A stretch of 64,000 nucleotides of DNA from Ephydatia muelleri. Taxonomy: Eukaryota > Porifera > Demospongiae > Spongillida > Spongillidae. Position numbers and translations under genes: made by a program. Below, piece after piece: positions 1-46,182 of this stretch. Position 1 is the stretch's first letter, and every line of letters begins with the position of its first letter. The notes beneath the pieces were generated by a model, which was given only the letters and a program-made list of their open reading frames with translations, was not told where the DNA came from and did not search any database. The stretch is taken from the NCBI GenBank assembly GCA_013339895.1, contig JABACO010000023.1, positions 4,427,175-4,491,174 of the forward strand, written 5' to 3'.

Positions 1-367
1 ACTTGGTGATGGTGATGGGTGAAGTTGGGTTGTTATGCATGGGTGGACTTGTATGTGATGATCGATAGTTGTGTGTAGTGCAGTAGCAGCTGCCTTGTAT
101 GTGATGATCGATAGTTGTGTGTAGTGCAGTAGCAGCTGCTTCTAATGAGATAAAACATTGTGTATCAGGTATCGGAAGTATTTAAAGCAGTTAAGACATG
201 AAACAAAAGTGCTGTTGCTTGCGAGGATCTTGTTACATCAGCTGTACGTTATGCATAGCAAACCCTCTTGTCATTGGCTTGTAGTGGTATACAGTATGTG
301 CTGCTTGCATGGGTGTCTGGTCGGCTAATATTCTTACATCACAGTGTATTTACTCTTAAAACTTTAG
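1..367. other. Intron sequence upstream of first visible tomosyn exon
   Basis: No exon is recognisable here; the stretch ends in a splice acceptor at 366-367. It holds a 46-base direct duplication (48-93 and 94-139) that includes the string GATGATCGATAGTTG. Confidence 0.6.
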
Positions 368-12983
<12,616 letters not shown>

Positions 12984-14048
12984 GCTCCTTTCAATTTTCA
13001 TTCAATTTGATATATATTATTTTCGTTTTGTAAAGGATATTCTGTTGCTGTGTGTTTCTACGTTGTACAATACAGACTACCTGTATGTTCACAGAAGCTG
13101 CATTTTAATTGTGCTGATTGCTGCCCACAAGCACCACGTATTATTTTCACTCTACATCTCAAATCACCACTAACTGGTACGCAAAATAGCACTAGAGTGC
13201 ACCAAGGCATAGATTGCCCAAACCATGTCATGCGAATACAATGAAAGAATGCAATCAATTCTATTTATCACTAGTATGGAGTACACTAGAGTATATAATG
13301 ATCTAATTTATGATGGAGAATGTAATACATTATTCAAATCCCTGAAAAAAATAGAAGCTAATCAGTACAATGAACAAAAAATACTGCATGTGCATTTTTA
13401 TATTTAGAAGATCACACTAAGCGTTATCTCAGAGAATTTTATTTTTATACTTCTGGCTGATTTTATATTAATTAATTACCATAATTTAGCCTATTTTGTT
13501 AAAAAGCCGTACCATATATTAGCAAAGTAGGTAAAAATCGAAAGTGGGGTGTCTTGTACTAGGCAATAGTAGTAGTAAATGTTTACAGAAGCTTTTTTGG
13601 AACAAATAATTTGACAATGACATTTCTGATTTAATATACAGACATAGCATCACATTTATGTTCTACATATTCACTGTAATCTTTCTATGTGATTTATACA
13701 TTTTTATTGTCCTCTCCAAATCTGGACCAGCTATGTGGCCCTCTAAGTACCCAAACATATATTCTCTGGCCATTCTGAAGTAATTGCATTTTCTATATTA
13801 CAGTATGTTTTGGGCAATTTATGCCTTGGTGCACTCTATAACAAAAAGAAAATTGTTTTCAATGGAAGGGGGGGGGGGGGGGCAAGAAAAATAATAATAA
13901 ACAAATACCCCACAATAGATACACGTAAACAGAACACACACATGGAGAACTCATAATACATGTACTAAAATCAATTATTTTCATATGTGTGGAATGCACT
14001 TGGGACGACGAAGGTGTGCAGGTGGGACAAAACAAAAGGAGAGAATAT
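12984..14048. other. Intergenic, converging 3' flanks of tomosyn and eIF1A
   Basis: This AT-rich region should hold both 3' UTRs. An AATAAA sits at 13896-13901 on the plus strand and a run of G at 13867-13882. No open frame or RNA gene is supported. Confidence 0.6.
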
Positions 14049-16018
14049 TCAGTCCATTGGATCATCGTCATCTTCTGACACATCGTCAAACAGCACGCCA
14101 TCCTCCTCACCACCACCCAAATGACTGCTGGTCAATTCAGAAAGCTTGGCTGCAAGTTGTAGCAAAGAAGAGAGGTTACGGGTGTGTGTGTATGTGTGTG
14201 TGTGTATGTGTATGTGTGGACTATTCAAGCAAACAGAAACCTCTACTGCACAAGTGAATGGAGATGGTGTACTGTTTGTGGGCTTAGCTTTCATGACCTC
14301 ATGGTAACCACGCCCAAACTTTGTGCAGAGGATTTTATTTGCACTTGATGTGAACATACAATCTAACACACCATCACAACCTTTCTACCATTACTGTAAA
14401 CTAATTAAGGTCAATGGGCCACTGTGATGGGAGAGGACAGAGTGGAAAGAGAATGTAGAGTAACAAGAAAGAATGAGTAGTGCTTGTCAATTGAGGGGAT
14501 GAACGACCTCCACAAGCAATATTCTAAGCTGCTGCTGTACATCGTACACCTCCCTCTCCTCCCTTCCTCCCTCTCCTCCCTCCCTCCCTCTCCTCCCTCC
14601 CTCTCCTCCCTCCCTCCCTCTCCTCCCTCCCTCCCTCTCCTCCCTCCCTCTCCTCCCTCCCTCTCCTCCCTCCCTCCCTCTCCTCCCTCCCTCTCCTCCC
14701 TCCCTCCCTCTCCTCCTCCCTCTCCTCCCTCCCTCTCCTCCCTCCTCAATGAGAGGACGAGGAAATTATACAAAATCAAAACTGTTAACAATCAAAAACT
14801 TATAAATGACCACGGGATTAAAGTTAAAAGTGTCATACATAAATCCAAGGGGACCCTTTAACTTTGCTAAACTAATATGCACCGATTTAAAGATTTGCAA
14901 ATACATGCACAATGCAACACACAAGACCTTACTTGATTCTGGTAACTCTCCATAGGTCTTCAAGTTCCTTGCTTCATCAGGTGTGTAACGAATTATCACA
15001 TCTGCTTTAGTGTCTTGGTAGTCTCTCAATCCTATCAAAATGATGTCACCCTGGTTTATCCAAACCTGAAGGATAATGAACATGCAAGGCTGGGGTTAAC
15101 GTTTGGTCCACGGCAACACTATAGTACAGACTGATAGTTGACTGACTGATACAACTCATGTGTTTGACTGGCAGGGGAATACATATCTATACAAATGTGA
15201 TCCTCCCATACCTTCTAAATAACAATGATACCATTGGAATTGGAATACTTTAATATACAGCATTTCCACTGTATATCTTGAAATTTCCACAGTTATATAA
15301 TTTAATGTTCAAAATCTCTATATGCTAAGATTTCCACTTTTCCCATTTATCAATGAAAATATTTCAATGGAAATTGATTACAAAACAGAATGCTGTGTTT
15401 CTGGACAGACTAATTTGGGGCAGGGATTTGGTGAAGTGCCTACGTGTGAAAGAGATCTGGTGTGGGGAATGCTTCAGACAGTACAGTGATGAAGGGTGGT
15501 GGTGACATCTACAATGATGGGTACAGTGATGAAGGGTGGTGGTGACATCTACAATGATGGGTACAGTGATGAAGGGTGGTGATGACATCTACAATGATGG
15601 GTACAGTGATGAAGGGTGGTGGTGACATCTACAATGATGGGTACAGTGATGAAGGGTGGTGGTGACATCTACAATGATGGGTACACGCGTATTTATTCAC
15701 TTTTTTATGAAACGGAGGAATCATTTGCAAATAGGACAAAATTGTAATAATGGAAAAAAAAAAAAAGAAAAAAAAGAAAAGCTGTCGAACATAGGACCTG
15801 TAACAGAATACAGCTCTCGATACCAAGGCAACTACACAATTAACCAGTGGATATAATTGTTGTGCCTGTACATACAAGAAACCTGCACATAAATCCAACC
15901 CAACTTCCAATCTCCCCAAATTAAAGGCCTGATGTGTAGCAACCATCCCGTCCCCCCACTTCCTTTCTGCCTCCTAAAGGAATGGGGGGGGGGACACCCC
16001 TCAAAATGAATCAAGTAC

Positions 16019-16099
<81 letters not shown>

Positions 16100-16359
16100 C
16101 TCTACACATAATGTTTATATAATACTTGTGCTGTAATGTATAAAAATCCGTACCTGATCACCAATGCCTGATACTTGGTGTTCCCAAACATGATGCCATT
16201 ATTTACCAACCAAACAACTTTCTTAATTCCTCCACTTGCCTTTTTTCTCAGCTTCCCTCTAATGTGACACAGTCTGTTGATTCCATCAAAGCAGTAAGCT
16301 TCGACTCTTCCATTTCCCAACATCCGGATCACTTGTGCATACTCTGTGTGTGCGCGCGC

Positions 16360-16403
<44 letters not shown>

Positions 16404-16481
16404 GTGTGTGGTGTGTATGCGCGTCAATAGAACCGTGTAGTGTGCGCTAATAGAACCCTTACACGAAGAACCGCACATACG

Positions 16482-16520
<39 letters not shown>

Positions 16521-16786
16521 CGCCCTTGTGTACATGCCCCGCATAGAACGGTCCATCAACGGAATACAAACACAAACACACACTTATACTTACACACACT
16601 CACACCCCCACAGAACAAACCTTGGCCCTCTTCTTTGAATGACAACTCTCTTTTGTCGTTCTCATTCTCGTTCTTACCACGCCTGCGGTTTTTACCTCCC
16701 TTTCCTGAGAATCAACATTACGCCCTTTTAAAACAAAAGCCAGCTTAAAATCTCTAAACGTCGCACATACCCTTATTCTTCGGCAT
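14049..16786 (-). CDS. EIF1A: Eukaryotic translation initiation factor 1A
   Basis: eIF1A binds the A site of the 40S subunit and promotes scanning and start-codon choice. Five exons on the minus strand, in transcript order: 16786-16771, 16704-16621, 16343-16240, 15065-14933, 14149-14049. They give 145 residues against 144 in human EIF1AX. The product starts [20 protein letters not shown], has the OB-fold core with [14 protein letters not shown] and [10 protein letters not shown] (exon 3), then [18 protein letters not shown] and [14 protein letters not shown] (exon 4), and ends in an acidic tail with [12 protein letters not shown]. All splice phases agree. The third intron must use a GC donor (AAG|GCAAGT at 16240/16239), since a GT alternative breaks the frame. 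The gene shares its promoter region with BLOC1S3, and its 3' end converges on tomosyn. Confidence 0.97.
14549..14748. repeat. CTCCCTCC polypyrimidine tract
   Basis: Irregular repeats of CTCCTCCCTCCCTCT in the last eIF1A intron. Confidence 0.9.
15476..15684. repeat. 40-bp minisatellite, 5 copies
   Basis: Unit contains GTACAGTGATGAAGGGTGGT and GACATCTACAATGATGG; eIF1A GC-AG intron. Confidence 0.93.
16020..16098. repeat. (CA)n microsatellite
   Basis: About 78 bases in eIF1A intron 3. Confidence 0.95.
16344..16530. repeat. (TG)n / (CA)n inverted microsatellite pair
   Basis: TG tract 16344-16402 (with CG core) and CA tract 16480-16520 in eIF1A intron 2. The TG tract reads CA on the minus strand and runs up to the exon 3 acceptor. 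Confidence 0.85.
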
Positions 16787-16929
16787 CGTAGGTCCCTCTA
16801 AGATTCAGCGAAAATGTTGCGCAACAGTGATGCAATCCTCGTGGCTGATCTGTTTAAACGTAATACTCTGTTCCGTACCGGCTCTCTTTATGCCATTAAC
16901 CCTTGGTGTATCACATTACGTCACAAATT
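16787..16929. promoter_or_regulatory. Shared promoter region eIF1A / BLOC1S3
   Basis: Only 143 bases separate the two start codons, which point away from each other. No TATA-like box stands out. The region must hold both 5' UTRs and start sites, so a common bidirectional promoter is inferred from geometry alone. Confidence 0.6.
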
Positions 16930-17728
16930 ATGTCCAGGGTTGCAGGAGAAGATACCGAGAGCGACGAAGAAATCAACACCGACGAGGGCTACGTCCCGCC
17001 GGCGGTGGCCCCGAACGATAAAAAGTCTGCTTTCGTCCCTGGTGAAGGCTCAGAAACCGACGAAGAAGAAGAAAAGGAGACGGACGGACGCATTGCTTCA
17101 GCAGGTGAAGTAGAGAAATCTATATCTCCTGCTGTCAGCAAAGGGTCTCTCGACTCTGGTCAGGGTACAACTGCCCCGCCTTCATCGTGAGTAGCCTTCG
17201 CCTCATACACAGCTACGTATCATTATCCTTCTGTTACTCCCACGCAGATTGCTTCACAAGCGGCTAAGTAAGTTGGTCATGAAACATATAGGCAACGCCC
17301 CCTTCCTCCAGCTAACGAGTTATCAGTTACCGTCATTGTTTAGGAGAAAGCAACGTGTCGTTACGTCGGAACATCACCGACCGTATTCTCCAGATGTACC
17401 AGATTTTGTGCAGGAACTTAACCCTAATTAACGACAACTTAAGCAAATCACAGGCACTAGTTGAGGTATGCTGCAGTATTTTTATGTAATGACTTATTAG
17501 GTTCAATTACATATCCAGAAAGTCACGGCCCATATGAAGAATAGCTGCACCAACCTCACCGAACTGAATTCAGCTCTGGATGACATCAGCAAAGCCATGC
17601 AAACAGCTGCTCCAAACATTAAAATGAATATTGCCCCTCCCCCCACCGCCCGGACACAACCTGCCAAAGCCCCCCCAGCCAAGGCAGCAATCCCTCAAGA
17701 GGAACAAGCTGTGGCTGCCTCGAAATGA
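16930..17728 (+). CDS. BLOC1S3: BLOC-1 subunit 3 (BLOS3)
   Basis: BLOC-1 is a rod-like coiled-coil complex needed for lysosome-related organelle and endosomal tubule formation. Four exons: 16930-17186, 17248-17267, 17344-17465, 17519-17728, all in phase, encode 202 residues, the length I recall for the human protein. The N-terminal half is acidic and disordered, with RVAGEDTESDEE and FVPGEGSETDEEEE; human BLOC1S3 carries the same pair of (R)VAGE/VPGE...ETD motifs. The C-terminal half (about residues 87-165) is helical with LLHKRLRESNVSL and a coiled-coil stretch around KVTAHMKNSCTNLTELN, then a Pro/Ala-rich tail. The ATG at 16930 was chosen because homology starts there; an ATG at 16903 is also in frame. 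Exon 2 is only 20 bases. The second-best reading is another BLOC/BORC coiled-coil subunit. Confidence 0.8.
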
Positions 17729-17822
17729 TGCAAGGGAACCAAACAGCCTATCCATTTGTGTCTGTGTCTGTTCCCACGCCCCCCTTGTGTGCCTGTAGTG
17801 TTCATTGGACAAAAGGGATATA

Positions 17823-40231
<22,409 letters not shown>

Positions 40232-40300
40232 TTCTGTGGGAATGAATTATTACTTTTTTCTTTAACCCTGTGTGCGCAGTGAAGGCCTCTAACACTACGC
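40232..40300. promoter_or_regulatory. Shared promoter region XPO4 / NUP43
   Basis: The two start codons are 69 bases apart and diverge. Both 5' UTRs must be very short or overlap each other. The functions match in theme (an exportin and a nuclear pore subunit), so co-expression is possible but is inference. Confidence 0.6.
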
Positions 40301-42317
40301 ATGGCTGAGTGGGTGGTGAAGTATGTAGGGCACAAAGTGTCCAAAGTGAGGTGGAGGCCTCAGCTTGCTGGAAGCATCGACCCATCAGACATTTTTGCGT
40401 CTGGAAGCTGGGACGACGTGGTACTGTAGTTGGTTGCATCTTGGGCGGTGTTTTGTCATTGTTTTCTGCATGATATGTAGGTGAACCACGTTTGCATATG
40501 GAGGTTTCCCGCTACAGCTAAGGCGGCAGACGAAGAAGGGCTGAACGAGCCTGAACTGGTGTGTGCGCAAACGAGCCCCGCTGATATTATGGACTTAGTA
40601 TTTCTAAATAGAGACCATCTAGCTTGCGCACTTTCAGATGGGAGTGTCGCAGTTTTCAGTTACAAGGAAGCAGTCGGGGTAAGAGATAAATTGTTGAGGT
40701 TATCGATTCAAAAACCTCACAGCACAAACTCTACCTCCTATTGTATAGTTTGTGCATATGTTTGTAGTACGCTTGAGTTGGTTTTATAGATAAAATTGTG
40801 TGTATGTGCACAACGTTTTGTACCATTTGAATGGCGCTGTGGTTACTGGAAGACCCAAACAGTAAACTGTTTTCCACACAAGTGTCTTCAAAACAAATTT
40901 TCCACTATTTATCAGCCAACTTTCCCTCCCCTGTATTGTGTAAAGACTCTCTCCCACGTACGTGACTGGAAGAGGATACACGGACAGAAAGACTTGCCAT
41001 CTCCTTGCACCTCATTGGGAGTCATTGCTGGATCAAGCAACGTTGTCTCTGGAGGAGAAGATGGTCGCCTGAACATTCTGAGGTTGGATGACCAAAAGCC
41101 CTATGTAACCATTGGTGAGTTTGGGGTGAAGCATTGGATCACATTGAGTTAGGCAATGGATTTATTTATTTATTTATTTATTTATTTATTTTTGGGTGTT
41201 AATGTGAAATCACCAATCCCATACCTGACCTGGGTGTTTTCATTTGCAGCTACTGCTGACAGTTCAACAATTAGTGGTCTGGACTGCACCATTCCAAGCG
41301 AAGTCTTGGCATCCAGTTCCAACGGCATGCTAAAGGTTTGGGATCTCAGAAAACCCACAAGCAAACCTACACGGATATTGGCAATGTGAGAAAAAGCATA
41401 AACCTAAAACACATGTGTGATGGTGTGCATTTAGGAATAGGGATTTTGAGGAAATTAGGGAAGAAGCGGGGCAGGATAGAGGTAGAGAAGATATTGTGCC
41501 TTTTTATTTTTTTGAGGGTGGGCGGGGGCAATTTATGTGATCTTGCATTTTGCTGTGTGAAGACTTCAACAGTAAAGCATTTTTGAGCACATGAACTAAT
41601 TGCACAATATTATAAACTATTGCTTTCTGCGGTAAATGTTGTGCTTAAATTCAGTGTGCTAAGAATCAACGCTAGATGATACAAATTCCCCCATGCCAGG
41701 TGTCTCATTTTATCTGGTCACCCTGATGTGCCCCCCCCCCCCCCCCCCCCCTTCCCAAATGCAGCGAGTCAGGTGACTACACTTCAGTCAATGGTGTGAG
41801 CAGACATCCGAACCAGCCCAACCTGGTTGTGTTGGGCTGCAGCGACGGATCGCTGTGCTTCTGGGACCTTCGGCAGGACAAGATGCCAGCCTCCTTGTAC
41901 CATGCACACACCCTGGACAGTGAGTTTGTTGGTGGGTCGGAGAGGGGGACGAGGGATGGGTGGTACCAGGGCAAGGAAGGGGGGCTTGGTTGGGGTGTCG
42001 AGGTGAGGTAGTGCCCACCCATTCCTTTCTTTGTAGTCTGGGAAGCCAAATTCCACCGGTCCTACCCCGACCACCTCTTCACCTGCTGCCAAGATGGTTC
42101 CCTGTGGCACTGGGATGCCTCGTCGGTAGAGGGCAACGGAAGTGCGCAGAGGAGCGCATGGCTGTCAGGGGCAATGGCGTGTGGCAAGGTGGACATCGTC
42201 AACCACCTACCCCACAACACCCTCTCCGTTAACTCCTGCGACATAGAGTCAAGACATCTTGTTTGTGGCACTGATGGTGAAGCCATCTTTGTGGTTGTGG
42301 ATCTGAATTTGAACTAG
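40301..42317 (+). CDS. NUP43: Nucleoporin Nup43
   Basis: Nup43 is a seven-bladed WD40 subunit of the Y-shaped Nup107-160 complex of the nuclear pore, also present at kinetochores in animals. Six exons in phase: 40301-40420, 40481-40678, 40946-41114, 41250-41385, 41765-41919, 42037-42317, giving 352 residues (human 380). Diagnostic stretches are the N-terminal SKVRWRP, ASGSWDD at the first exon border, SGGEDGRLNILR, ADSSTISGLDC, LKVWDLRKP, RHPNQPNLVVLG, SLCFWDLRQDKMPASL, LFTCCQDGSLWHWDAS and, at the end, NTLSVNSCD and LVCGTDGEAIFV. The ATG at 40301 is the first one after the divergent XPO4 start and gives the expected N-terminus. The fourth intron contains a long C run near 41731. Confidence 0.95.
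41158..41191. repeat. (TTTA)n microsatellite
   Basis: About eight units in NUP43 intron 3. Confidence 0.9.
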
Positions 42318-42398
42318 TACAAGGACACTTAGTACTTTCCCTCTGTCTCCCTTTCTCTCATCTTCTCATTGATTCCATCGTCTGTCCATTGGATCAAT

Positions 42399-43642
42399 TT
42401 ATATATTCACTTTCCCTTCCCTTTTGGTGTGTCTACTGTTGTACAATTTATTTTCTTCTGCAACAATCGTACAATCATAATTTGTGTAACACAGAAACTC
42501 ATTTGCTAGATTCCTGTTGTGCCTGGGCGCAAAGCCACAGGGTCTGACGTTGAGTAGTTTGAGTGCGAGCTCCTCCATGACAGCTCCTGTGGTGTGGAGA
42601 GTTAAGTTTTAACCAGACACAATGGTTAAAACATGTAAGCATACAGCACCTGTACACAGAATCACTTTGTCTTGTGCCAGGAATGTTATTGTTTGAGCTA
42701 CTTTGCATAGGCACTCCTCGGAAAGGAACGGAGGGTCAGCCACCACTATCCCAAAGGAATGCGCTGTAAGGGGATGTGGTAAGGTCAGTGGGTCATTGTA
42801 GTCATAATACACGAAGCTGCTCCCATAGGTCTCAAATCTTCTATCATATTCCAGCAGATACGCTTCACATTCGAGCTGTCCCAGCTGGGCCACTTCAATG
42901 AGCTTTGCAAACAGGTTTGGACAGGAGATACAGGCTATTCTACGGACAAGAACGGAGAATACGAACATAACAAAGGGTCATGTTTTAAACAAAAGATTAT
43001 GCGAAGGGCCTTGCGTCCCAAGTTTATTGACCTTCTGTTTTGACTAGCTCGTAGAACTTCTTTGGCCAATGCAAAGGCCGTCTCCTCGTTATACCAGAAC
43101 TGGCTATTGAAATAATGTCACACACACACACACACACTGCACAAGTATCAGCATGTATCACTACGTATTACTACTCGACAATCTTAGAACTACCATAATT
43201 GCTTCAACTAGGATAAACTGCTGCTCAAGTGGCAGCGTATACGTTATGATAGATGCATCGCTTTAATCTGGCCACAGGCGCAGGAATTTATAAATGCAAT
43301 TCGCTTTTTTTTTAAAGGCATAATATGATAAGCGAATGCAGTGGCGTGTTAACAGAATACAAAATTGTATCGTAGATAGATACTTTTGATTATTAGACGG
43401 TTAAATATACCACCGATAGACAGAATAGCTCAATGTACTATAATAATGACAATGCACAATTAACGCAAGGCAAGATAAAACCTATGAACTGCACTCGCCC
43501 AGTTTTCTTCGATTTCAGACAAGCCTGTTGGGTTGGCGCAAAGTTGCATGCGTTCTGTATAAAACTCCTGCAGAGCCAGTAAGGTGTGCTCCGATAGCTG
43601 AGGTTCGTCGTCAGAACACGTGTTCCCACCCAAGTCTGCCAT
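42399..43642 (-). CDS. EEF1AKMT1: eEF1A lysine methyltransferase 1 (N6AMT2 family)
   Basis: The enzyme transfers methyl groups from S-adenosylmethionine to a lysine of elongation factor eEF1A. Four exons: 43642-43482, 43103-43032, 42939-42650, 42586-42399, in phase, 236 residues (human 214). The order of motifs follows the family: MADLGG...LSEHTLLALQEFY at the N-terminus, IEENW then SQFWYNEETA over the first splice, RIACISCP, LEYDRRFETYG, YYDYNDPL, and the catalytic DPPF at about residues 146-149 in IVVADPPFLSEECL, then ILCTGAVMEEL and PRHNRNLANEF. The C-terminus runs about 25 residues past the usual family end with a basic tail. The ATG at 43642 fits the family start; an upstream ATG at 43702 is in frame but adds unmatched sequence. 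It converges on NUP43 (81 bases between stops). Confidence 0.94.
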
Positions 43643-44152
43643 TTTCGCATTCGATGGTATACGAGAATATGCAAAGTAAAGTATTGCGCTTCGAATTTTC
43701 AAATTTCCACCTCCGCTCGCCTAACGGGAACTATACTGAGATAGCGATCCAGTATCCTATTAGAGGCAATTTTTTTACGAAGTAATTCGATCACCTTAGT
43801 GGAAGTATCTAAATGGTTCGAATCACTCGACAATATATGTTGGAGTTGTAATCTACTTCACGATAACGATCTCACTACAACATATTCTGGATGAGTTGCG
43901 GTCAATGCTATCAAAGCCATGTGGTCACTCTGTCATTATAACATACTACTACTCGGCGTAGAAGCGCTTTTCCCTTGAAAGGAAAATAGTCCTTGCATTG
44001 CTTTCCGAACCTCCATCTTTATAGCTTTGTGCACTTGCGTGCAAACTCCTCTTAGAATCTCAGTTTCCAAGAGCAATCGCGCTAATTAATCAAGACTGCA
44101 AAGTGTTGAGTTATTCGCTTCCGGTAATATCAATCCCTGGAATTCATTAGGC
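43643..44152. promoter_or_regulatory. Divergent intergenic region EEF1AKMT1 / LATS
   Basis: These 510 bases separate two divergent start codons and must contain the promoters and 5' UTRs of both genes. No tandem repeat or further open frame of note is seen. The frame leading into LATS is open from about 44095 but contains no earlier ATG than 44153. Confidence 0.5.
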
Positions 44153-46150
44153 ATGATAGGAGAGAGAGATTTGACAATGTCAAGGCGAGATAAGAAGCTT
44201 CGACAAACCTTTCCCGGTCCTAACGCCGCTGACAACCAGCAAATGCTACAGGATATCAAACAGACACTAGGTGACCACCAGAAAAACGAACCCGCGAGTT
44301 TACCACCGGCAGACCAGATGAACAAAAGATCTTCCCCTCCCACTGAACTCCCCACCAGCAGTTCGCCGAGCATCGGGAACAGAACTCCCGCCAGTCGCTT
44401 GACGCCCACCAAGCAGCTGGCAGCTCACGAGACCAAGCAGAAGCTGGCGCAGATCCGCCAGAGCATAAAGCCGTACGGGCCGCGTAACAGCGCTTCGGAT
44501 CCCGGGTTTCATGCGGCCAAGGAGAAGGTGAACAAAAAGATGTTGGACGAGCTCATTTCGTTGGGACACAGCGAGGTAAGCGAGAGAAAAAACGAACGGA
44601 AGAAGCGAGGTGGGTGTGTAGGGAGGGAGGGAGGGAGGGGATCTGACTGATCAAAGCGAGCGCAAACCATCTCACTTTGTAAGCTGTTCTGAGTCACCGG
44701 TTACGGTCGATACATGAACGCGTAGTTGCTGGAAGTCGCTAACAGGGGGTGGTTGGAGGGGAGGGGAGGGGAGGCCGATTGTTTACCAACAGAGCCTTCA
44801 TCTGATGTTTTGGTATTCACCCTTCGCAGAATTGCGCCGTGGAAGCATTGTTAGAGTGCAACAGCGCCAGCGTAGACAAAGCACTGGAATTCATTCAGCG
44901 CAAGGCGGACAAGAAGAAGCTCACAGCGATTCAAGAAGACGCGCCGGACTTTGTTCCGGTGTCGCCCGTGGACTATGAGTCGCGTCACGGGAGAAGAAGC
45001 GAAGACAAGACCCCTACCCCAGAGGACTTTCTCTCCACAGAAACCCCGCCAGCGAGAAAGTCCTCTACGAGCAAAATCTCACGCCGCAACTCGCCCGAAA
45101 AGCCCATCAGAGCGGTTTGCCAGTACGACGCGTCCGACGTGAGCAGAATGTCTCCTATCACCCTGCCAGGATTCAGCACGCCCATCAACTTTATAGACCC
45201 CCAGCCCTTTCGACCGACTCCCATCAAACCCCAGCAAAGCGACTCATCCTTCCTCATCCAGCAACAACAGCAAAACGACGACTCGTCGCCCACCCGTAAT
45301 TCCCCAATGCCTTTGTCGTGCGCGAGCCCTCCCATCTCGGACACCAACGTTCACGCGCACGTCTCCCCCCCGCCGGAGGTCCAGCCGCAGTCCTACTCCC
45401 CTTTCTCCGCCACTTTCTCCTCCTACCGCTCGCCCACCGCAGCCACGCACAGCAACACCACCCTCCTCACACAAAGACAACACGCGCCTTCGACGACGAG
45501 CACAAGCAACAGCTGCACACCCGTTGACCTCATCGACAGCGGCATCGAGGACGAAAGCGCACCAAGGAGGACCCCGGTCCCTCCCGAGGCCTTCAAGTTC
45601 TTCATGGAGCAGCACATGGAGACAATCGTCAAGGCCTACCAACAGAGGCAGCAGCGCCGCTTTAAGCTCGAGACAGAGATGGCCAAGAGGAAGCTGGACG
45701 AGGCCAGCTCGGAGCAGATGAGGAAGATCCTCTACTCCAAGGAGTCTCAGTTCCTCCGACTCAAGAGAGCCAAGATGTCCAGGGACATGTTCAAGGTGGT
45801 GAAGCCGTTGGGTGTGGGAGCCTTTGGTATCGTGTCGCTCGTCCAAAAAGTGGACACCAAGAAGCTGTACGCCATGAAGACGCTGCGCAAGGCGGATGTC
45901 CTGAGGCGGAACCAGGTCGCCCACGTCAAGGCGGAGCGCGACATCCTGGCCGAAGCGGACAACGAGTGGGTAGTGAAGCTGTTCTTCTCCTTCCAAGACG
46001 AGGAGAACCTCTACTTTGTGATGGAGTACATCCCCGGAGGCGACATGATGAGCCTCCTCATCAAGCTGGGCACGTTCCCCGAGCACCTCACCCTCTTCTA
46101 CATCGCAGAGCTCGTCTGTGCCATCGAGTCCGTCCACAAGATGGGCTTCA

Positions 46151-46182
<32 letters not shown>

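Larger units (their letters stand above)
15066..16239 (-). other. GC-AG intron of eIF1A
   Basis: On the minus strand exon 3 ends ...AAA AAG and is followed by GCAAGT; the next exon starts after CCTTCAG with GTT TGG ATA. The join restores the universally conserved LRKKVWI stretch of eIF1A. The flanking AAG|GCAAGT matches the usual strong consensus of GC-type donors. Confidence 0.9.

Noticed and set aside
16814..17113. 99-codon frame starting at 16814
   Set aside because: It overlaps BLOC1S3 exon 1 in another frame and reads basic low-complexity sequence; the ATG at 16930 matches BLOC1S3 motifs.
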